Shown piece by piece: positions 18,588-30,509 of a DNA stretch of 64,000 bases. The notes under the pieces were generated by a model. That model was not told the DNA's origin and did not search any database. It worked only from the letters and a program-made list of their open reading frames with translations. The stretch covers positions 3,631,343 to 3,695,342 of the forward strand of contig NZ_NXGA01000001.1 of NCBI RefSeq assembly GCF_002802965.1. Reading direction: 5' to 3'. Position numbers and translations under genes: made by a program. Position 1 is the stretch's first letter. Each line of letters starts with the position of its first letter. This DNA comes from Sporolactobacillus pectinivorans (GTDB lineage Bacteria; Bacillota; Bacilli; Bacillales; Sporolactobacillaceae).

Positions 18588-20240
18588 TCATTTTCGGGGG
18601 CCCTCTCCAACAATTAATTCTCCGTGCATGACATCAAAAAGTCCTTTGGGTGTGATACGGATATAAGGCAGATGCGTCGATGACAGAAACAACAGGCTGA
18701 AAAACGGATCGCCAAAAGAATAACCCGCCTGTCGAAGCTGCTTTTCAAATTTTTCTGCCTCTTCAATAAGCTGATCCATCGGCAGTTCGGACATACATCC
18801 GAGCAACGGAAGGGCAAGCTCCACAGCGATTTTCCCATCCTTAACGATCACGAGGCCACCTCCCGTCGTTTTCAGCCGGTTAAAGGCGGCAACCATATCC
18901 GCCTTATTTCGTCCAATAATCAGGATATCTCCGGTTGTTGAAAAACTACCCGCAAATCCGGACAGATTCCGTGCAAACCCGCGCAAATAAGAATTGACGA
19001 ACCATTTTCCCGCTTTGTCTGCCAGTGTCAGGTAGAGCGTACCATCGGGAAGCTTGCTGTCCACCGCAACGGGCGCCAGCTCAAAAGGACGGGTGATCAC
19101 ATCGTTCACCATGTCCAATCCAGTTGATGATGCAGAATCAAGATCGCGGGGACTCAGTTGAAAATCCATCTGAATTTTTTCCAGATCATCGGCAAAATTA
19201 TAGCCGGAAAAAGCATCATCAATCCGTTTCCCATCCCTTAGAACCCACTTGCCCTTTGAAAGCACCGAGACCGGGCGCGGATCGGAAGGGGATTTAAGAA
19301 AATTAATATTCGCCACTCTGCCCGGAGCTATGTGACCGATTCGGTCGCCCAGATTATAGTGCGATGCGATATTGCTGGATGCCATCATGTAGGCATCTTC
19401 GGCTGGCACGCCTGCCTCGAGGGCGATCCGAATCAGATGATCGCAGACACCATCCTTTAGAAATGCCGGTGTTGAGCCGTCCATGTTCATGTACACATGG
19501 TCAAAATGGTGGACACCCTCGTCCAGCATGGCTTTCAGGATATCCGGCAAATCAGGCCGTATTGACGAGTAGCGCAAAGACACCGTATAACCCAGCTTCA
19601 AACGCATGACAGCTTCCTTACCGGTCATCGCTTCATGGTCGCAGTCTGCGCCAAAAAGTTTCAGCTGAGTCAGTGTGCGCTCAGATGCTCCCGGAAGGTG
19701 AGACTCAATCGGCTTCCTGAGCAGTTTCGTTTCACGCATCCATGAAAGAATCTGGTCATTTCCATGTACAACCTGCGGCCAACCGGTCAGCTCACCGCCC
19801 TGAACGACGAGCGGATGATTCAGCCATGCTTTGATCCTTTTGTCATTAAAAAGGGAATGAATCACCTCTGACTGGGGATCGTAGCGGCACCACCAATAAA
19901 ACGTCGCAGGCAGTTCCGCCAGATGATCGATCACTTTGAATGCTTCTACATCACTCAGGCACCGGAACAAAATAGCGTTATCACAGATTAGCGTTGTTGT
20001 GCCGAGCGGCGCCGCGTACGCGGCCAGAGTCACAGGATTATAAAGCTGTCCCGGATGGACATGCGGCTCAATATAGCCGGGAACAAGTACCAATCCGGAA
20101 CAGTCTACCTGTTCAGTTTTTCCGTTCATCTTTACAGGCAGGCGGTCGCCTACATAGACAATCCGGTCATGGTCAATCCAAATATTCGCACGTTCCCATG
20201 ACTTCATATAGGTATTCAGATAACGCGCATTCTCAAGCAC
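18588..20240 (-). CDS. yerA: Adenine deaminase-like amidohydrolase YerA
   Basis: A metal-dependent amidohydrolase of the adenine deaminase family: VPGYIEPHVHPGQLYNPVTLA (metal-binding HxH), VVQGGELTGWP, KLFGADCDHEAMTGKEA, and a C-terminal substrate domain with SGFAGSFSTTGDILIIG. It is expected to convert adenine to hypoxanthine or act on a related purine. The coordinates use the first canonical start (GTG at 20240), but sequence matching the family N-terminus continues in frame to an ATC at 20324 (RDYYWTLSQIRR and on to ETPTLVLENA) with no ATG, GTG or TTG; with it the protein is 578 aa, the normal length. The true start may be non-standard (ATC 20324 or ATT 20318) or lost. Synteny with yerC-pcrA-ligA supports the name. 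Confidence 0.88.
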   Translation of the reverse strand: MLENARYLNTYMKSWERANIWIDHDRIVYVGDRLPVKMNGKTEQVDCSGLVLVPGYIEPHVHPGQLYNPVTLAAYAAPLGTTTLICDNAILFRCLSDVEAFKVIDHLAELPATFYWWCRYDPQSEVIHSLFNDKRIKAWLNHPLVVQGGELTGWPQVVHGNDQILSWMRETKLLRKPIESHLPGASERTLTQLKLFGADCDHEAMTGKEAVMRLKLGYTVSLRYSSIRPDLPDILKAMLDEGVHHFDHVYMNMDGSTPAFLKDGVCDHLIRIALEAGVPAEDAYMMASSNIASHYNLGDRIGHIAPGRVANINFLKSPSDPRPVSVLSKGKWVLRDGKRIDDAFSGYNFADDLEKIQMDFQLSPRDLDSASSTGLDMVNDVITRPFELAPVAVDSKLPDGTLYLTLADKAGKWFVNSYLRGFARNLSGFAGSFSTTGDILIIGRNKADMVAAFNRLKTTGGGLVIVKDGKIAVELALPLLGCMSELPMDQLIEEAEKFEKQLRQAGYSFGDPFFSLLFLSSTHLPYIRITPKGLFDVMHGELIVGEGPRK

Positions 20241-20565
20241 CAGCGTCGGTGTCTCATTATCTCGGACAATTGCTGTCTGCCGGCGTATCTGGGAAAGCGT
20301 CCAATAATAGTCCCGAATCTTGATGCACTTCCCTTAATGATTGTCGCACACTGCTCCATGAAAGTATTCCTTTTAATATCTTACATCAATTAAGCGGCTG
20401 GATAAAGCTAAAACAGCTCATTTCTTCCGATCTGGAGATTCACTTTTTAATCACCTTTTCCCTGAAGAACTTTTTTGAAGGATTGTCCGTTTCATCTATC
20501 GGAAATCACAGATTTGTGCTAGCCTAAAATTAATCTTAACCGAGAGAGATGGGAGTTGTGTCCCA

Positions 20566-21129
20566 ATGAACATATTATGGGATTTTGACGGTACACTTTT
20601 TGATACATACCCGGTCTATGTAAAATTGATGAAAAAAATTCTCGGGCCGGATGTCAACGGCAGTGAAATTTACGCCCAACTGAAAGTGTCTTTCACACAT
20701 GCGTTCGATTACTTCAATGTTTCTGAATCCCAGGCAAGCCGCTTTTTTTCTTTGTTCCGTGAAACCCCGGCGCAGACATTCAAACCTTTTAAGGATGTGG
20801 AAAAAGTTCTGGATTTCGCGGATAAAAGTGTTATCATGACCCATAACAACCGGACCGATCTTTTTAAAATACTGGAGCTCCACGGATTTAAAAAGTATTT
20901 TGCCGACGCTGTGACAAGCGATGATCACTTTCCCAGGAAGACCGATCCGGCTTCATACGTGTATCTCAATAACAAGTATTCGATTGATCTGGTAATTGGA
21001 GACCGGGAGTTAGACATCATTCCGGGGAAAAAAATCGGCGCAAAAACGTGCCTTTTTCAGAATAAAAAACCTGGTGCAGATTTTTATCTGGATGAGTATA
21101 AGGATTTCTTCACCGTAGTCCATGTGTAA
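20566..21129 (+). CDS. HAD superfamily phosphatase (phosphoglycolate phosphatase-like)
   Basis: A 187-aa HAD hydrolase. Motif I is MNILWDFDGTLFDTYP at the very N-terminus, motif II VIMTHNNR, the Lys of motif III is in FPRKTDP, and motif IV is VIGDRELDIIPG. The small helical cap marks subfamily IA. It hydrolyses a phosphate ester, perhaps of a sugar or nucleotide; the substrate cannot be told. GGGAG precedes the ATG. It stands alone on the plus strand and shares a bidirectional terminator with the convergent dehydrogenase. Confidence 0.85.
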   Translation: MNILWDFDGTLFDTYPVYVKLMKKILGPDVNGSEIYAQLKVSFTHAFDYFNVSESQASRFFSLFRETPAQTFKPFKDVEKVLDFADKSVIMTHNNRTDLFKILELHGFKKYFADAVTSDDHFPRKTDPASYVYLNNKYSIDLVIGDRELDIIPGKKIGAKTCLFQNKKPGADFYLDEYKDFFTVVHV

Positions 21130-21150
21130 AATTCATCAAAATACGCGTAA

Positions 21151-21187
21151 AAAAACAGAGCGTCTCAAAACGGACGCTCTGTTTTTT
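21151..21187. terminator. Bidirectional terminator
   Basis: Perfect 10-bp stem ACAGAGCGTC / GACGCTCTGT with A-run before and T-run after, between convergent genes. Confidence 0.85.
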
Positions 21188-21199
21188 ATTGCATTTATT

Positions 21200-22180
21200 T
21201 CACTGTGCGGGGGTTCCTTCATGCTCAGCCAGTGTCTGATCAATATAGCCCTTGATCAGTTTTGCCGAGGCATTGAATGATTCCTGCTCTTTGTCACTCA
21301 GATGGAAGCGGAGGATCTCCTCTACTCCATTTCTACCCAGAACAATCGGAACACCTGCCGACACATTTTTCTGTCCGTATTCACCGTCAAGGATAACGGA
21401 AGCGGGTGTAATGTTACGCGCATCATTTAAAATCGATTTAGCAAAGAAAGCAAGCTGATTGCCGATCCCGAACTGTGTGTTGCCCTTGCGTTTATGAATC
21501 TCCCAACCAAAATGGCGAGCTGCGTCTTCGATTTTTTCGCGATCTATTTTCCCAAACCGATCACTGTTCTCAGCTTCATAGTCGTTAAGCGATTGGCCGC
21601 CGATCCGGACATGAGACCATGCTGCGATCTGAGAATCTCCGTGTTCGCCGACCATGTAAGCGCTGATGCTGCGCGGATCAATGCCGCCGAGCGCTTCGGA
21701 AATCTGTCGGCGCAGCCTCATGCTGTCAAGCGCGGTTCCTGTGCCAATCACCTGATTTTTCGGCAGTCCGGACAGATGATAGAATAAGTAGGTAATTATA
21801 TCGCATGGGTTCGTTGCGATAACGTAGATGCCATTGAATCCGGCCTTGCGCAGCTTCGGAACGATGTCATATGCAATGGCTGCGGTGCCTTTCAGCAGTT
21901 CGAGACGGGAACCCTTCGGAATCTGCGACCTTTCTGTCACGGAAACAAGAATGACGTCACAGGCCGCCAAGCCTTCCAGCGGCACTTCGTAAACACGGGT
22001 CCGCGACGGCGTTACTTCAATGCTGTCGGCGAAATCCCATGCCTCACCTTTTGCCCGTTCACTGTCAATATCCGAAAGATACAGCTCGTCCGCAACATTC
22101 TCGTGCAGAACGGCCGAAGCGGCCGCCTTCCCGACATTTCCTATTCCAACAATACCAACTTTTCTGACTGTTTTGCTCAC
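21200..22180 (-). CDS. L-lactate / L-2-hydroxyisocaproate dehydrogenase
   Basis: A 326-aa NAD-dependent L-2-hydroxyacid dehydrogenase of the LDH/MDH family. Rossmann motif GIVGIGNVGKAAASA, YVIATNPCDIITY, GTGTALDSMRLRRQIS (substrate Arg) and the catalytic YMVGEHGDSQIAAW are all present. The loop after the coenzyme domain (SVTERSQIPKGSRLELL) departs from the usual TAGxxQKPGE of dedicated L-LDH and resembles L-2-hydroxyisocaproate dehydrogenases, which take bulkier 2-oxoacids. It forms its own unit with a terminator. An L-lactate role is possible too. Confidence 0.85.
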   Translation of the reverse strand: MSKTVRKVGIVGIGNVGKAAASAVLHENVADELYLSDIDSERAKGEAWDFADSIEVTPSRTRVYEVPLEGLAACDVILVSVTERSQIPKGSRLELLKGTAAIAYDIVPKLRKAGFNGIYVIATNPCDIITYLFYHLSGLPKNQVIGTGTALDSMRLRRQISEALGGIDPRSISAYMVGEHGDSQIAAWSHVRIGGQSLNDYEAENSDRFGKIDREKIEDAARHFGWEIHKRKGNTQFGIGNQLAFFAKSILNDARNITPASVILDGEYGQKNVSAGVPIVLGRNGVEEILRFHLSDKEQESFNASAKLIKGYIDQTLAEHEGTPAQ

Positions 22181-22334
22181 TATAATCCTCTCCTCTGCTT
22201 TGTATATCCTTTCTATTTATCTGTTGTGACGTTATTCTACACCTTATGTTTTTACGTATCAAGAATCCCGGAGAAATTGACAGGAAAATTTTAAAAAATG
22301 ATTATGTTAAAGTTCAAAGTTGATTTCACCACTC

Positions 22335-22425
22335 CGTTGATTGGTGGAAGGTGTGCGGGCTCCTGTAGGAACAGCGAGGAGGCTCGCGGAAAGCGAGCGC
22401 ATGGAGTGAAAAGCAACAGATGAGT
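22335..22425. repeat. Dispersed intergenic repeat of Bacillaceae type
   Basis: GTGCGGGCTCCTGTAGGAAC, then AGCGAGGAGGCTCGCGGAAA and a tail like GCATGGAGTGAAAAGCAACA. This CTCCTG-rich, GCGGAAAGCGAG-containing palindromic unit recurs between genes in many Bacillus-related genomes. Only one copy is in the window. It lies between the L-hydroxyacid dehydrogenase promoter and the MocR gene. Confidence 0.5.
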
Positions 22426-22504
22426 TTAACAAAGCCTAAAAAAACAGTATGGACCCGCAGCATGTGCTTGCTTTTTAAAAACACGTGCCCGATTCAGTTC
22501 CGCA

Positions 22505-23917
22505 TCATTTGTTCCAGACCAGGGATAGTCTTCGAATCCCATTTTGAATGTCGCTGTCATTCAAACCTGCAAATCCAAGCAAAATTTGTGGCTGCTCGAG
22601 TTTCATCATCGACGCATAATAAATGGACGTGGGATAAACTTTAACACCGACGCTTAACGCTGATTGGATCAGCGCTCCCTCACCCATACCGTTATTCAAT
22701 TGCAGGATGAGATGGAGGCCGGATTTTTCACCTATAACTAATACTTTTTCATCAAGATACTGTTGAATCGCCTGGATGATCATTTGATGTTTATGTTTAT
22801 AAAGTGTCCGCATCCGGTCTATATGGTGTTCCCAGTCTCCATTTTTCATAAACAGATAGATGATCTGCTGATTTAGCGAAGACGCGGTTTGCTTGAGCAA
22901 AGAAAACGTCTTTAGGTAATGGTCGACGAGTGTGTCCGGAAGAATCATGTAACTGACCCGCAAAGAAGGGATCAGTGATTTTGAAAATGTTCCCAGATAA
23001 ATTACCGAGCGCCCCTGATCCAATCCCTGCAGCGAAGGAACAGGTTTTCCGGCATAGCGAAACTCGCCATCGTAATCGTCTTCAATAACATATCGATTCT
23101 CTTTCTCATTCGCCCACTTGACTAGCTCAATCCGCTTGGAAACCGGGAGAATCATACCCAGGGGGAATTGATGGGACGGCGTCAGGTAGACGATTCCAGT
23201 ATTCATTTTACAGATCGGGTCGATAGCCAGTCCATCAAATTCAACCGGAATATCCGCTCTAGGAATACCAAGATAATGAACGAGTTCCCGGACACGGTGA
23301 AAGCCTGGATTCTCCATCGCAAAAGTCATATTTTGTGGAAGTATCTGCAGCAATTGTCCCAATAAATATTGCGTGCCCGAACCGATAACAACCTGTGATG
23401 GGTCGCAAATCACGCCTCTGGATTGATAAAGGTAAGTGGCAATTTCATGACGAAGTGACGGTGAACCTTGGAAAGGTCCATTCTGGAAGAAACGGGACCC
23501 CTCTTTCGAATAAAGCTGACGACTGTATTTTCTGAGCAATGGATAGGGAAAATGATCGGTATCCACTTTGCCATGGCTAAAATCAATGAATTCAGATTTT
23601 TCATCGTTCGATATTACGTGCTTTTTGCTGATACCTGACTCTTCCTGTCTGTGTGAATTCAGATGTTCATCTTTATAAATGACGAACATGCCGCTGCGCG
23701 GTCTGCTTTCGACGTATCCCTCCGCGAGAAGCTGCTGGTACGCACTGTCAATAGTATTCAGGCTAACCTTCAAAAAAGAAGAGAGTTTGCGCTTTGAAGG
23801 AAGCTTGCAGCCATAAGGCAGCCGATTCTCTTTTATCTCATTAATGAAATAGGTAAACAGTTGAACATACAAGGGTTGGCTATCCTCACGATTTAATGCC
23901 GGAACAACGGTCTTCAT
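22505..23917 (-). CDS. MocR/PdxR family transcriptional regulator (GntR HTH plus aminotransferase fold)
   Basis: A 470-aa fusion. Residues about 10-75 are a GntR winged helix (LPYGCKLPSKRKLSSFLKVS, then YVESRPRSGMFV). The rest is a fold-type I aminotransferase-like domain with IGSGTQYLLGQLLQIL, YVIEDDYDGEFRY and the PLP lysine in YLGTFSKSLIPSLRVSYM. Such proteins sense pyridoxal phosphate or amino-containing ligands; PdxR activates pyridoxal phosphate synthesis. No pdxST lies here, so the target is unknown. It is divergent from a GNAT gene at 24036, a common target arrangement for this family. Confidence 0.9.
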   Translation of the reverse strand: MKTVVPALNREDSQPLYVQLFTYFINEIKENRLPYGCKLPSKRKLSSFLKVSLNTIDSAYQQLLAEGYVESRPRSGMFVIYKDEHLNSHRQEESGISKKHVISNDEKSEFIDFSHGKVDTDHFPYPLLRKYSRQLYSKEGSRFFQNGPFQGSPSLRHEIATYLYQSRGVICDPSQVVIGSGTQYLLGQLLQILPQNMTFAMENPGFHRVRELVHYLGIPRADIPVEFDGLAIDPICKMNTGIVYLTPSHQFPLGMILPVSKRIELVKWANEKENRYVIEDDYDGEFRYAGKPVPSLQGLDQGRSVIYLGTFSKSLIPSLRVSYMILPDTLVDHYLKTFSLLKQTASSLNQQIIYLFMKNGDWEHHIDRMRTLYKHKHQMIIQAIQQYLDEKVLVIGEKSGLHLILQLNNGMGEGALIQSALSVGVKVYPTSIYYASMMKLEQPQILLGFAGLNDSDIQNGIRRLSLVWNK

Positions 23918-24035
23918 TTAACTTCACTTCCATTCAGCAAAGATGAACTGATACCTTGCATATTTAAATTTCTGAACCTTTTGTTACTACCAGTTATCGC
24001 ATATAATCACTGAAAAAGGAAGGGAAGATGGTCAG

Positions 24036-24467
24036 ATGATTTCTATTAAAGAATTGAAAAATGAAGACGAATGGCGTGACGTTTTTCCAGTCGTGCATCA
24101 GCTTCGGACTCAATTGGATGAAACAACTTATTTAAAGCTTGTCCATGAAGCCTGTCACCATGAAGACTATCATCTGTTCGCTCTATACGCACAGCAAGAG
24201 CCCGTTTCCATAGTCGGATTTATGCCAATGACAACACTATATTACGGCAGATCTATCTGGGTATGCGACTTAGTTACAGATGAAGCCGAGCGTTCACGTG
24301 GATATGGAGGAAAACTGCTCGATTTTGTCCAATCATGGTCAAGAGAGCACGGCTATGCGGTCATTGCACTTTCAAGTGGTTTGCAGAGAAAAGAAGCGCA
24401 TCGCTTTTATCAGGAAAAGGCGGGATATGACAAAGTCAGTTATGTGTTTAAGAAAAAATTGGATTAA
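24036..24467 (+). CDS. GNAT family N-acetyltransferase
   Basis: A 143-aa acetyltransferase: IWVCDLVTDEAERSRGYGGK is the beta4 strand and the acetyl-CoA P-loop (RSRGYGGK), and ALSSGLQRKEAHRFYQ with the final GYDKVSYVFKK is the usual C-terminal beta strand pair. Substrate unknown. It is transcribed away from the MocR-type gene with 118 bases between starts, so it is probably its regulatory target. It ends with a strong terminator shared with purD. Confidence 0.88.
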   Translation: MISIKELKNEDEWRDVFPVVHQLRTQLDETTYLKLVHEACHHEDYHLFALYAQQEPVSIVGFMPMTTLYYGRSIWVCDLVTDEAERSRGYGGKLLDFVQSWSREHGYAVIALSSGLQRKEAHRFYQEKAGYDKVSYVFKKKLD

Positions 24468-24552
24468 CCTTCGCTTGTTCAGAAGCCACATTGCAGATTT
24501 ATCAACAAATTCAAAAGACCACCCGTTTAAAATGCCTAAATTAGAAAAAGAT

Positions 24553-24597
24553 AAAGAACCCTGACGAAAATAGGATTGGTTTCGCCAGGGTTCTTTA
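24553..24597. terminator. Terminator between the GNAT gene and purD
   Basis: AAAGAACCCTG pairs with CAGGGTTCTTT, extended inside by CGAAA / TTTCG, with T/A runs on both sides. It ends the purine operon on the minus strand. Confidence 0.8.
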
Positions 24598-24614
24598 TTA
24601 TCCATTCTTATATG

Positions 24615-25898
<1,284 letters not shown>

Positions 25899-25908
25899 TC
25901 AGCAACAA

Positions 25909-27453
25909 TCAGTGTTTGAAATGGCGCATACCGGTCATAACCATGGCGATGTTGTATTTATTCGCCATGTCGATCGATTCCTGGTCGCGGATCGATCCGC
26001 CCGGCTGGATGATTGCCGTGATGCCGGCCTTCGCTGCGACTTCAACGGTGTCACTCATCGGGAAGTAAGCATCAGAGGAAAGAACTGCCCCTTTTGTTTT
26101 TTCGCCCGCTTCCTCAAGCGCAATTTTCGCCGCGCCGACACGGTTCGTCTGTCCGCCGCCCATGCCGACCATCCGACCATGATTAACAAGAGCAATTGCG
26201 TTGGACTTGACATGTTTGACGATCGTCCAGGCAAACTTCAGGCTCTCCATCTCTTCCTCTGTCGGCTTGCGCTCCGTAACAACCTTCAGATTGTCCTTGA
26301 TATCTTCATAGCCCTTTGTATCCAGATCCTGTACGAGCATGCCACCGCGTACAGATGTATACTGAATAAAATCCTGAGCATCATCCGTCATCTTCACCTG
26401 CAGCAGACGCAAGTTTTTCTTCTTCTTCTCAAGAATGGCGATCGCTTCATCAGAGTATGAAGGAGCAATGATGATTTCCAGAAAAATACCGTGCAGTTTT
26501 TCCGCCAGTTCCGCGTCCACTTCCCGGTTCAGAGCAACAATTCCACCGAAAATAGAAACAGGATCCGCTTCATAGGCTTTGTCGTATGCCTCATTGACCG
26601 TTTTACCCGTCCCAATACCGCACGGATTCATATGCTTAACCGCTACCGCTGCCGGTTCCTTGAATTCTTTGACAATGCCAAGCGCCGCATCCGCATCGCG
26701 AATATTGTTATAGGAAAGTTCTTTTCCATGCAGCTGTTTTGCTGCGGCAATCGTCGATTCATTTTCGATCGGTTCGCCGTAAAAAGCCGCCATCTGATGA
26801 GGATTTTCACCGTAGCGCAGCCCCTGCTTCTTTTCATAAGTGATCGTCAGCTTTTCAGGGAATGCCTCACCGACCTGCTTTGTAAAGTAGTCGGCAATCA
26901 GCGCATCATAAGCGGCTGTATGGCGGAATACTTTAGCAGCCAGTTTTTGTTTCAGTTCAAAAGGAACCTCGGCATTTTCATCCAGGCTTTCAGCGACCTG
27001 ATCATAATCCGTGGGATCACAGACAACAGTGACGCTCTTGTGATTTTTTGCCGCCGAACGGAGCATGCTCGGCCCGCCAATATCAATATTTTCGACCGCT
27101 TCGTCATAAGCGACATCCGGTCTCGCAATCGTTTCTTTAAAAGGATAGAGATTGACGATCACAAAATCAATCGGCTGGATGTCGTGCTCTGCAATCGCAT
27201 CCATATGGGTTTTCTTGTCACGTACAGCGAGCAGTCCGCCGTGAATCGCCGGGTGGAGCGTCTTCACGCGTCCGTCGAGGATTTCGGGAAAGCCTGTGAC
27301 ATCGCTGACCGACTTGACTGGAAGGTCTGCCGCTTCAATTGCCCTTTTTGTCCCGCCGGTTGAAATGATTTCAATGCCGGCATCCACTAACTTTTTAACA
27401 AAATCGATGAGTCCTGTTTTATCTGAAACACTTACTAAGGCACGTTTTGTCAC
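25909..27453 (-). CDS. purH: Bifunctional AICAR formyltransferase / IMP cyclohydrolase
   Basis: A 514-aa enzyme for the last two steps to IMP. The N-terminal MGS-like cyclohydrolase part begins [14 protein letters not shown] and contains STGGTKRAI and NLYPFKETI; the transformylase part has [25 protein letters not shown] and the ending MTGMRHFKH. The GTG at 27453 is preferred: AAGGGAAG lies 7 bases before it and the family starts at this point; an ATG six codons upstream overlaps the purN stop. Confidence 0.96.
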   Translation of the reverse strand: MTKRALVSVSDKTGLIDFVKKLVDAGIEIISTGGTKRAIEAADLPVKSVSDVTGFPEILDGRVKTLHPAIHGGLLAVRDKKTHMDAIAEHDIQPIDFVIVNLYPFKETIARPDVAYDEAVENIDIGGPSMLRSAAKNHKSVTVVCDPTDYDQVAESLDENAEVPFELKQKLAAKVFRHTAAYDALIADYFTKQVGEAFPEKLTITYEKKQGLRYGENPHQMAAFYGEPIENESTIAAAKQLHGKELSYNNIRDADAALGIVKEFKEPAAVAVKHMNPCGIGTGKTVNEAYDKAYEADPVSIFGGIVALNREVDAELAEKLHGIFLEIIIAPSYSDEAIAILEKKKKNLRLLQVKMTDDAQDFIQYTSVRGGMLVQDLDTKGYEDIKDNLKVVTERKPTEEEMESLKFAWTIVKHVKSNAIALVNHGRMVGMGGGQTNRVGAAKIALEEAGEKTKGAVLSSDAYFPMSDTVEVAAKAGITAIIQPGGSIRDQESIDMANKYNIAMVMTGMRHFKH

Positions 27454-27470
27454 TTTGATACTTCCCTTCA

Positions 27471-28046
27471 TTATTCTGCGAGCAGTTTCGCGATCGTTTG
27501 AGGATAAAGTTTGTGTTCGGTTTCGTGAATACGCGCTTCCAGCGTGTCTATCGTATCGCCGTCTTTAACCGGCACCGCGGCCTGGGCGATAATCGGGCCG
27601 GTATCCATGCCCTCATCCACGTAGTGCACCGTCACCCCGGTAATCTTGACTCCCTTGCGGAATGCCTGACCGATGGCGTCCAGTCCGGTAAAAGAGGGGA
27701 GCAGCGCCGGGTGGATATTGACGACTTTATGCGGATAAGCTTCAAGCAGCGTTTTACCGAGCAGTTTCATATAGCCGGCGAGAAAAATGAAATCTATATT
27801 ATGCTGCTTGCAAGCTTCAACAATTGTTTCTTCAAATGCGTGTTTTGTTGGATAATCCTTGCGGGAAACAACCAGCACATCGATACCGGCCTTTTCCGCG
27901 CGTTCAATCACAGCTGCACCCGGCTGGTCACAGACCATCAGCGCGACAGTCGCCGCAATTTCACCGCGGGCGACTGATTCAATAATCTCCTGGAAATTCG
28001 TTCCGTTTCCGGATGCAAAAACGGCTATCTTATGCTTCATCATCAT
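27471..28046 (-). CDS. purN: Phosphoribosylglycinamide formyltransferase
   Basis: A 191-aa folate-dependent formyltransferase. [17 protein letters not shown] binds the phosphate, [12 protein letters not shown] and [16 protein letters not shown] carry the catalytic Asn/His, and [15 protein letters not shown] carries the Asp. Three ATG codons in a row open the gene inside the end of purM, so the two are coupled. Confidence 0.96.
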   Translation of the reverse strand: MMMKHKIAVFASGNGTNFQEIIESVARGEIAATVALMVCDQPGAAVIERAEKAGIDVLVVSRKDYPTKHAFEETIVEACKQHNIDFIFLAGYMKLLGKTLLEAYPHKVVNIHPALLPSFTGLDAIGQAFRKGVKITGVTVHYVDEGMDTGPIIAQAAVPVKDGDTIDTLEARIHETEHKLYPQTIAKLLAE

Positions 28047-29070
28047 TCACCAGCGTCAATCCTTGTTTTTCAATCACACGGCCGATCACAAAAGGTGTTT
28101 CACCGAATGTTTTCAGCTTATCCATAGCCGGGCGCTCATCCTCAGGCGCTACGGCGAGTACCATGCCGATGCCCATATTAAATGTATGGAACATATCGTC
28201 AGTCTCCAGGTCACCAAGCTGCTTCAGCCAGCCGAACACGTCCGGCAGCGGCCACGAAGCTGTGTCGATCTCGGCACCCAGCCCTTCCGGAAACATCCGC
28301 GGCACATTTTCATAGAAACCGCCGCCGGTGATGTGGGAAAGTCCCCGGACTTCAACCGACTTCATCAGTTCAAGCACCGGTTTGACGTAGATGCGCGTCG
28401 GCTTGAGCAGTTCTTCTCCGACCGTAAGCCGGGGCTCAGGGGCGTAAGCATCGCCAAAATCAAGTCCGGCACCGGCAACAAGTTTGCGAACAAGCGAGAA
28501 TCCGTTGCTGTGAATCCCGTTTGAGGCCAGACCGATCAGTTTGTCGCCCGTCCGGATTTGATTACCGGTAATTCTTTTAGATTTTTCAACAACACCGACT
28601 GCAAAGCCGGCAATATCGTAATCCTCTCCCTGATACATGCCAGGCATCTCCGCCGTCTCCCCGCCGACCAGGGCACAGCCGGCCCGGGCACAGCCATCGG
28701 CGATCCCTTTGACGATCGCTTCGGCCTTTTCGGGTTTAAGCGCGCCGCAGGCCATGTAATCGAGAAAATAGAGCGGTTCCGCGCCCTGAGTGATAATGTC
28801 ATTGACACACATCGCTACCGCGTCTATACCTACCGTATCATGGCGGCCCGTCGCAAAAGCAACCATCAGCTTGGTCCCGACCCCGTCAGTCCCGGAAACC
28901 AGTACTGGTTCTTTTATATTCATTTTCGACAGATCAATCGCTCCGCCAAAGCCACCCAGCCCGCCAATGACTTCAGGCCGGAATGTGCGCTGGACATGCT
29001 TTTTAATACGATCAACTGTCTCATAACCGGCTTCAACATTCACGCCGGCTTTTTTATATGCATCGGCCAT
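28030..29070 (-). CDS. purM: Phosphoribosylformylglycinamidine cyclo-ligase
   Basis: A 346-aa AIR synthetase closing the imidazole ring. [46 protein letters not shown] and [16 protein letters not shown] are conserved PurM motifs. ATG follows GAGGAGG, 11 bases after purF; its end overlaps purN by 17 bases. Confidence 0.97.
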   Translation of the reverse strand: MADAYKKAGVNVEAGYETVDRIKKHVQRTFRPEVIGGLGGFGGAIDLSKMNIKEPVLVSGTDGVGTKLMVAFATGRHDTVGIDAVAMCVNDIITQGAEPLYFLDYMACGALKPEKAEAIVKGIADGCARAGCALVGGETAEMPGMYQGEDYDIAGFAVGVVEKSKRITGNQIRTGDKLIGLASNGIHSNGFSLVRKLVAGAGLDFGDAYAPEPRLTVGEELLKPTRIYVKPVLELMKSVEVRGLSHITGGGFYENVPRMFPEGLGAEIDTASWPLPDVFGWLKQLGDLETDDMFHTFNMGIGMVLAVAPEDERPAMDKLKTFGETPFVIGRVIEKQGLTLVNDDEA

Positions 29071-29081
29071 CTCGATCCTCC

Positions 29082-30509
29082 TCAGACAAGCAGCTCTTTT
29101 TCATGCGGCAGAACGGTGTCCGGATAGATCTCGGTCGGATACTTGCCCGTGAAACATGCCAGGCACTGGCCGCAGTTTTTCAGTGCGGGATCTCTGCCGA
29201 TCGCCTGCATCAGACCATCAACACTCAGGTAAACCAGCGAGTCGGCGCCGATTTCTTTACGGATTTCCTCAACCGAGTGTTTCGAAGCGATCAGTTCGGA
29301 AGAGGTTGACGTATCAATTCCGTAAAAGCAAGGATGGGTAATCGGCGGCGAGCTGATCCGCAAGTGAACTTCGGTTGCTCCCGCTTCCCGCATCATGTTG
29401 ACAATCCGCCGGCTCGTCGTTCCGCGGACAATTGAATCATCAACCAAAACCACCCGTTTGCCCTCAATAATCGCCCTCACGGGGGAAAGTTTCATTTTTA
29501 CACCCTGCTCTCGCAGTTCCTGCGAAGGCTGGATAAAGGTACGACCGACATAACGATTCTTGATCATACCCAGCTCATACGGAATACCTGTCGCTTCGGC
29601 ATAACCGATTGCAGCGGAAATACTTGAATCCGGCACTCCGGTGACGACATCCGCTTCGACCGGTGCTTCCTGAGCCAGCATCCGGCCAAGGTTTTTACGC
29701 GCCGCATGCACGTTAATGCCCTGAATGTTACTGTCCGGGCGTGAGAAATAAATATATTCCATGCTGCAGATAGCCGGTTCGGCATGATTCGTGAAAAATT
29801 CCGAGTGTATCCCTTCATTATCAATGATCACGATCTCACCGGGATTAACATCACGTACAAAAGTAGCCCCGATCAGATCGAACGCGCAGGTTTCCGAAGC
29901 GACAACCCAGGCATTGCCCAATTTGCCAATAGACAGCGGACGCAGACCATTTGGATCGAGTGCAGCGATCAGTTGGTGTTCTGTCAGCATCGTCAGTGCG
30001 TAGGCGCCCTTGATCACCGACAGGGCGTGCTTCAGGCTTTCAATAAAACTGTCGGCATAATCGCGTTTAATTAGGTGAGCAATGACTTCGGTGTCCGAAG
30101 TCGTCTGAAAAATACTTCCGCGTTCTTCCAGTTCCCCCTTCAGCTTATGGGCATTCACGAGGTTGCCATTATGAGCAATGGACAGCGAATCCTTCTGCGA
30201 ACGGAAAACCAGCGGCTGGACATTGGCATAGCTATTACCGCCCTGTGTTGAATAGCGGACATGCCCGATTGCTGCAAAACCTTTATTGTTTAGATATTCG
30301 AGTTTTTCATGGTCAAAAACGTCATTCACAAGGCCAAGGCCTTTGTGGTCATAAATATTTTTTCCATCAGTTACTGCAATTCCTGCACCTTCCTGGCCGC
30401 GATGCTGCATGCTGTGAAGCCCGTAGTACGTCAGCTGCGCCGCATGATCATGTCCCCAGATGCCGAATACTGCACATTCTTCATTTAATTCTTTGCCGAC
30501 ATAATGCAT
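29082..30509 (-). CDS. purF: Amidophosphoribosyltransferase
   Basis: The committed step of purine synthesis: glutamine plus PRPP gives phosphoribosylamine. After a short propeptide [11 protein letters not shown] comes the Cys nucleophile of [10 protein letters not shown]; the PRPP site is [18 protein letters not shown], and the 4Fe-4S cysteines lie in HPCFYGID and [12 protein letters not shown] at 30509 has GAGAGGAG seven bases upstream and overlaps the end of purL by 25 bases; the GTG six codons earlier is inside that ribosome site. Confidence 0.96.
   Translation of the reverse strand: MHYVGKELNEECAVFGIWGHDHAAQLTYYGLHSMQHRGQEGAGIAVTDGKNIYDHKGLGLVNDVFDHEKLEYLNNKGFAAIGHVRYSTQGGNSYANVQPLVFRSQKDSLSIAHNGNLVNAHKLKGELEERGSIFQTTSDTEVIAHLIKRDYADSFIESLKHALSVIKGAYALTMLTEHQLIAALDPNGLRPLSIGKLGNAWVVASETCAFDLIGATFVRDVNPGEIVIIDNEGIHSEFFTNHAEPAICSMEYIYFSRPDSNIQGINVHAARKNLGRMLAQEAPVEADVVTGVPDSSISAAIGYAEATGIPYELGMIKNRYVGRTFIQPSQELREQGVKMKLSPVRAIIEGKRVVLVDDSIVRGTTSRRIVNMMREAGATEVHLRISSPPITHPCFYGIDTSTSSELIASKHSVEEIRKEIGADSLVYLSVDGLMQAIGRDPALKNCGQCLACFTGKYPTEIYPDTVLPHEKELLV

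Noticed and set aside
22321..22440. Structured RNA gene in the dehydrogenase-MocR gap
   Set aside because: The sequence fits a Bacillaceae dispersed repeat better than any known RNA, with no terminator or promoter around it.
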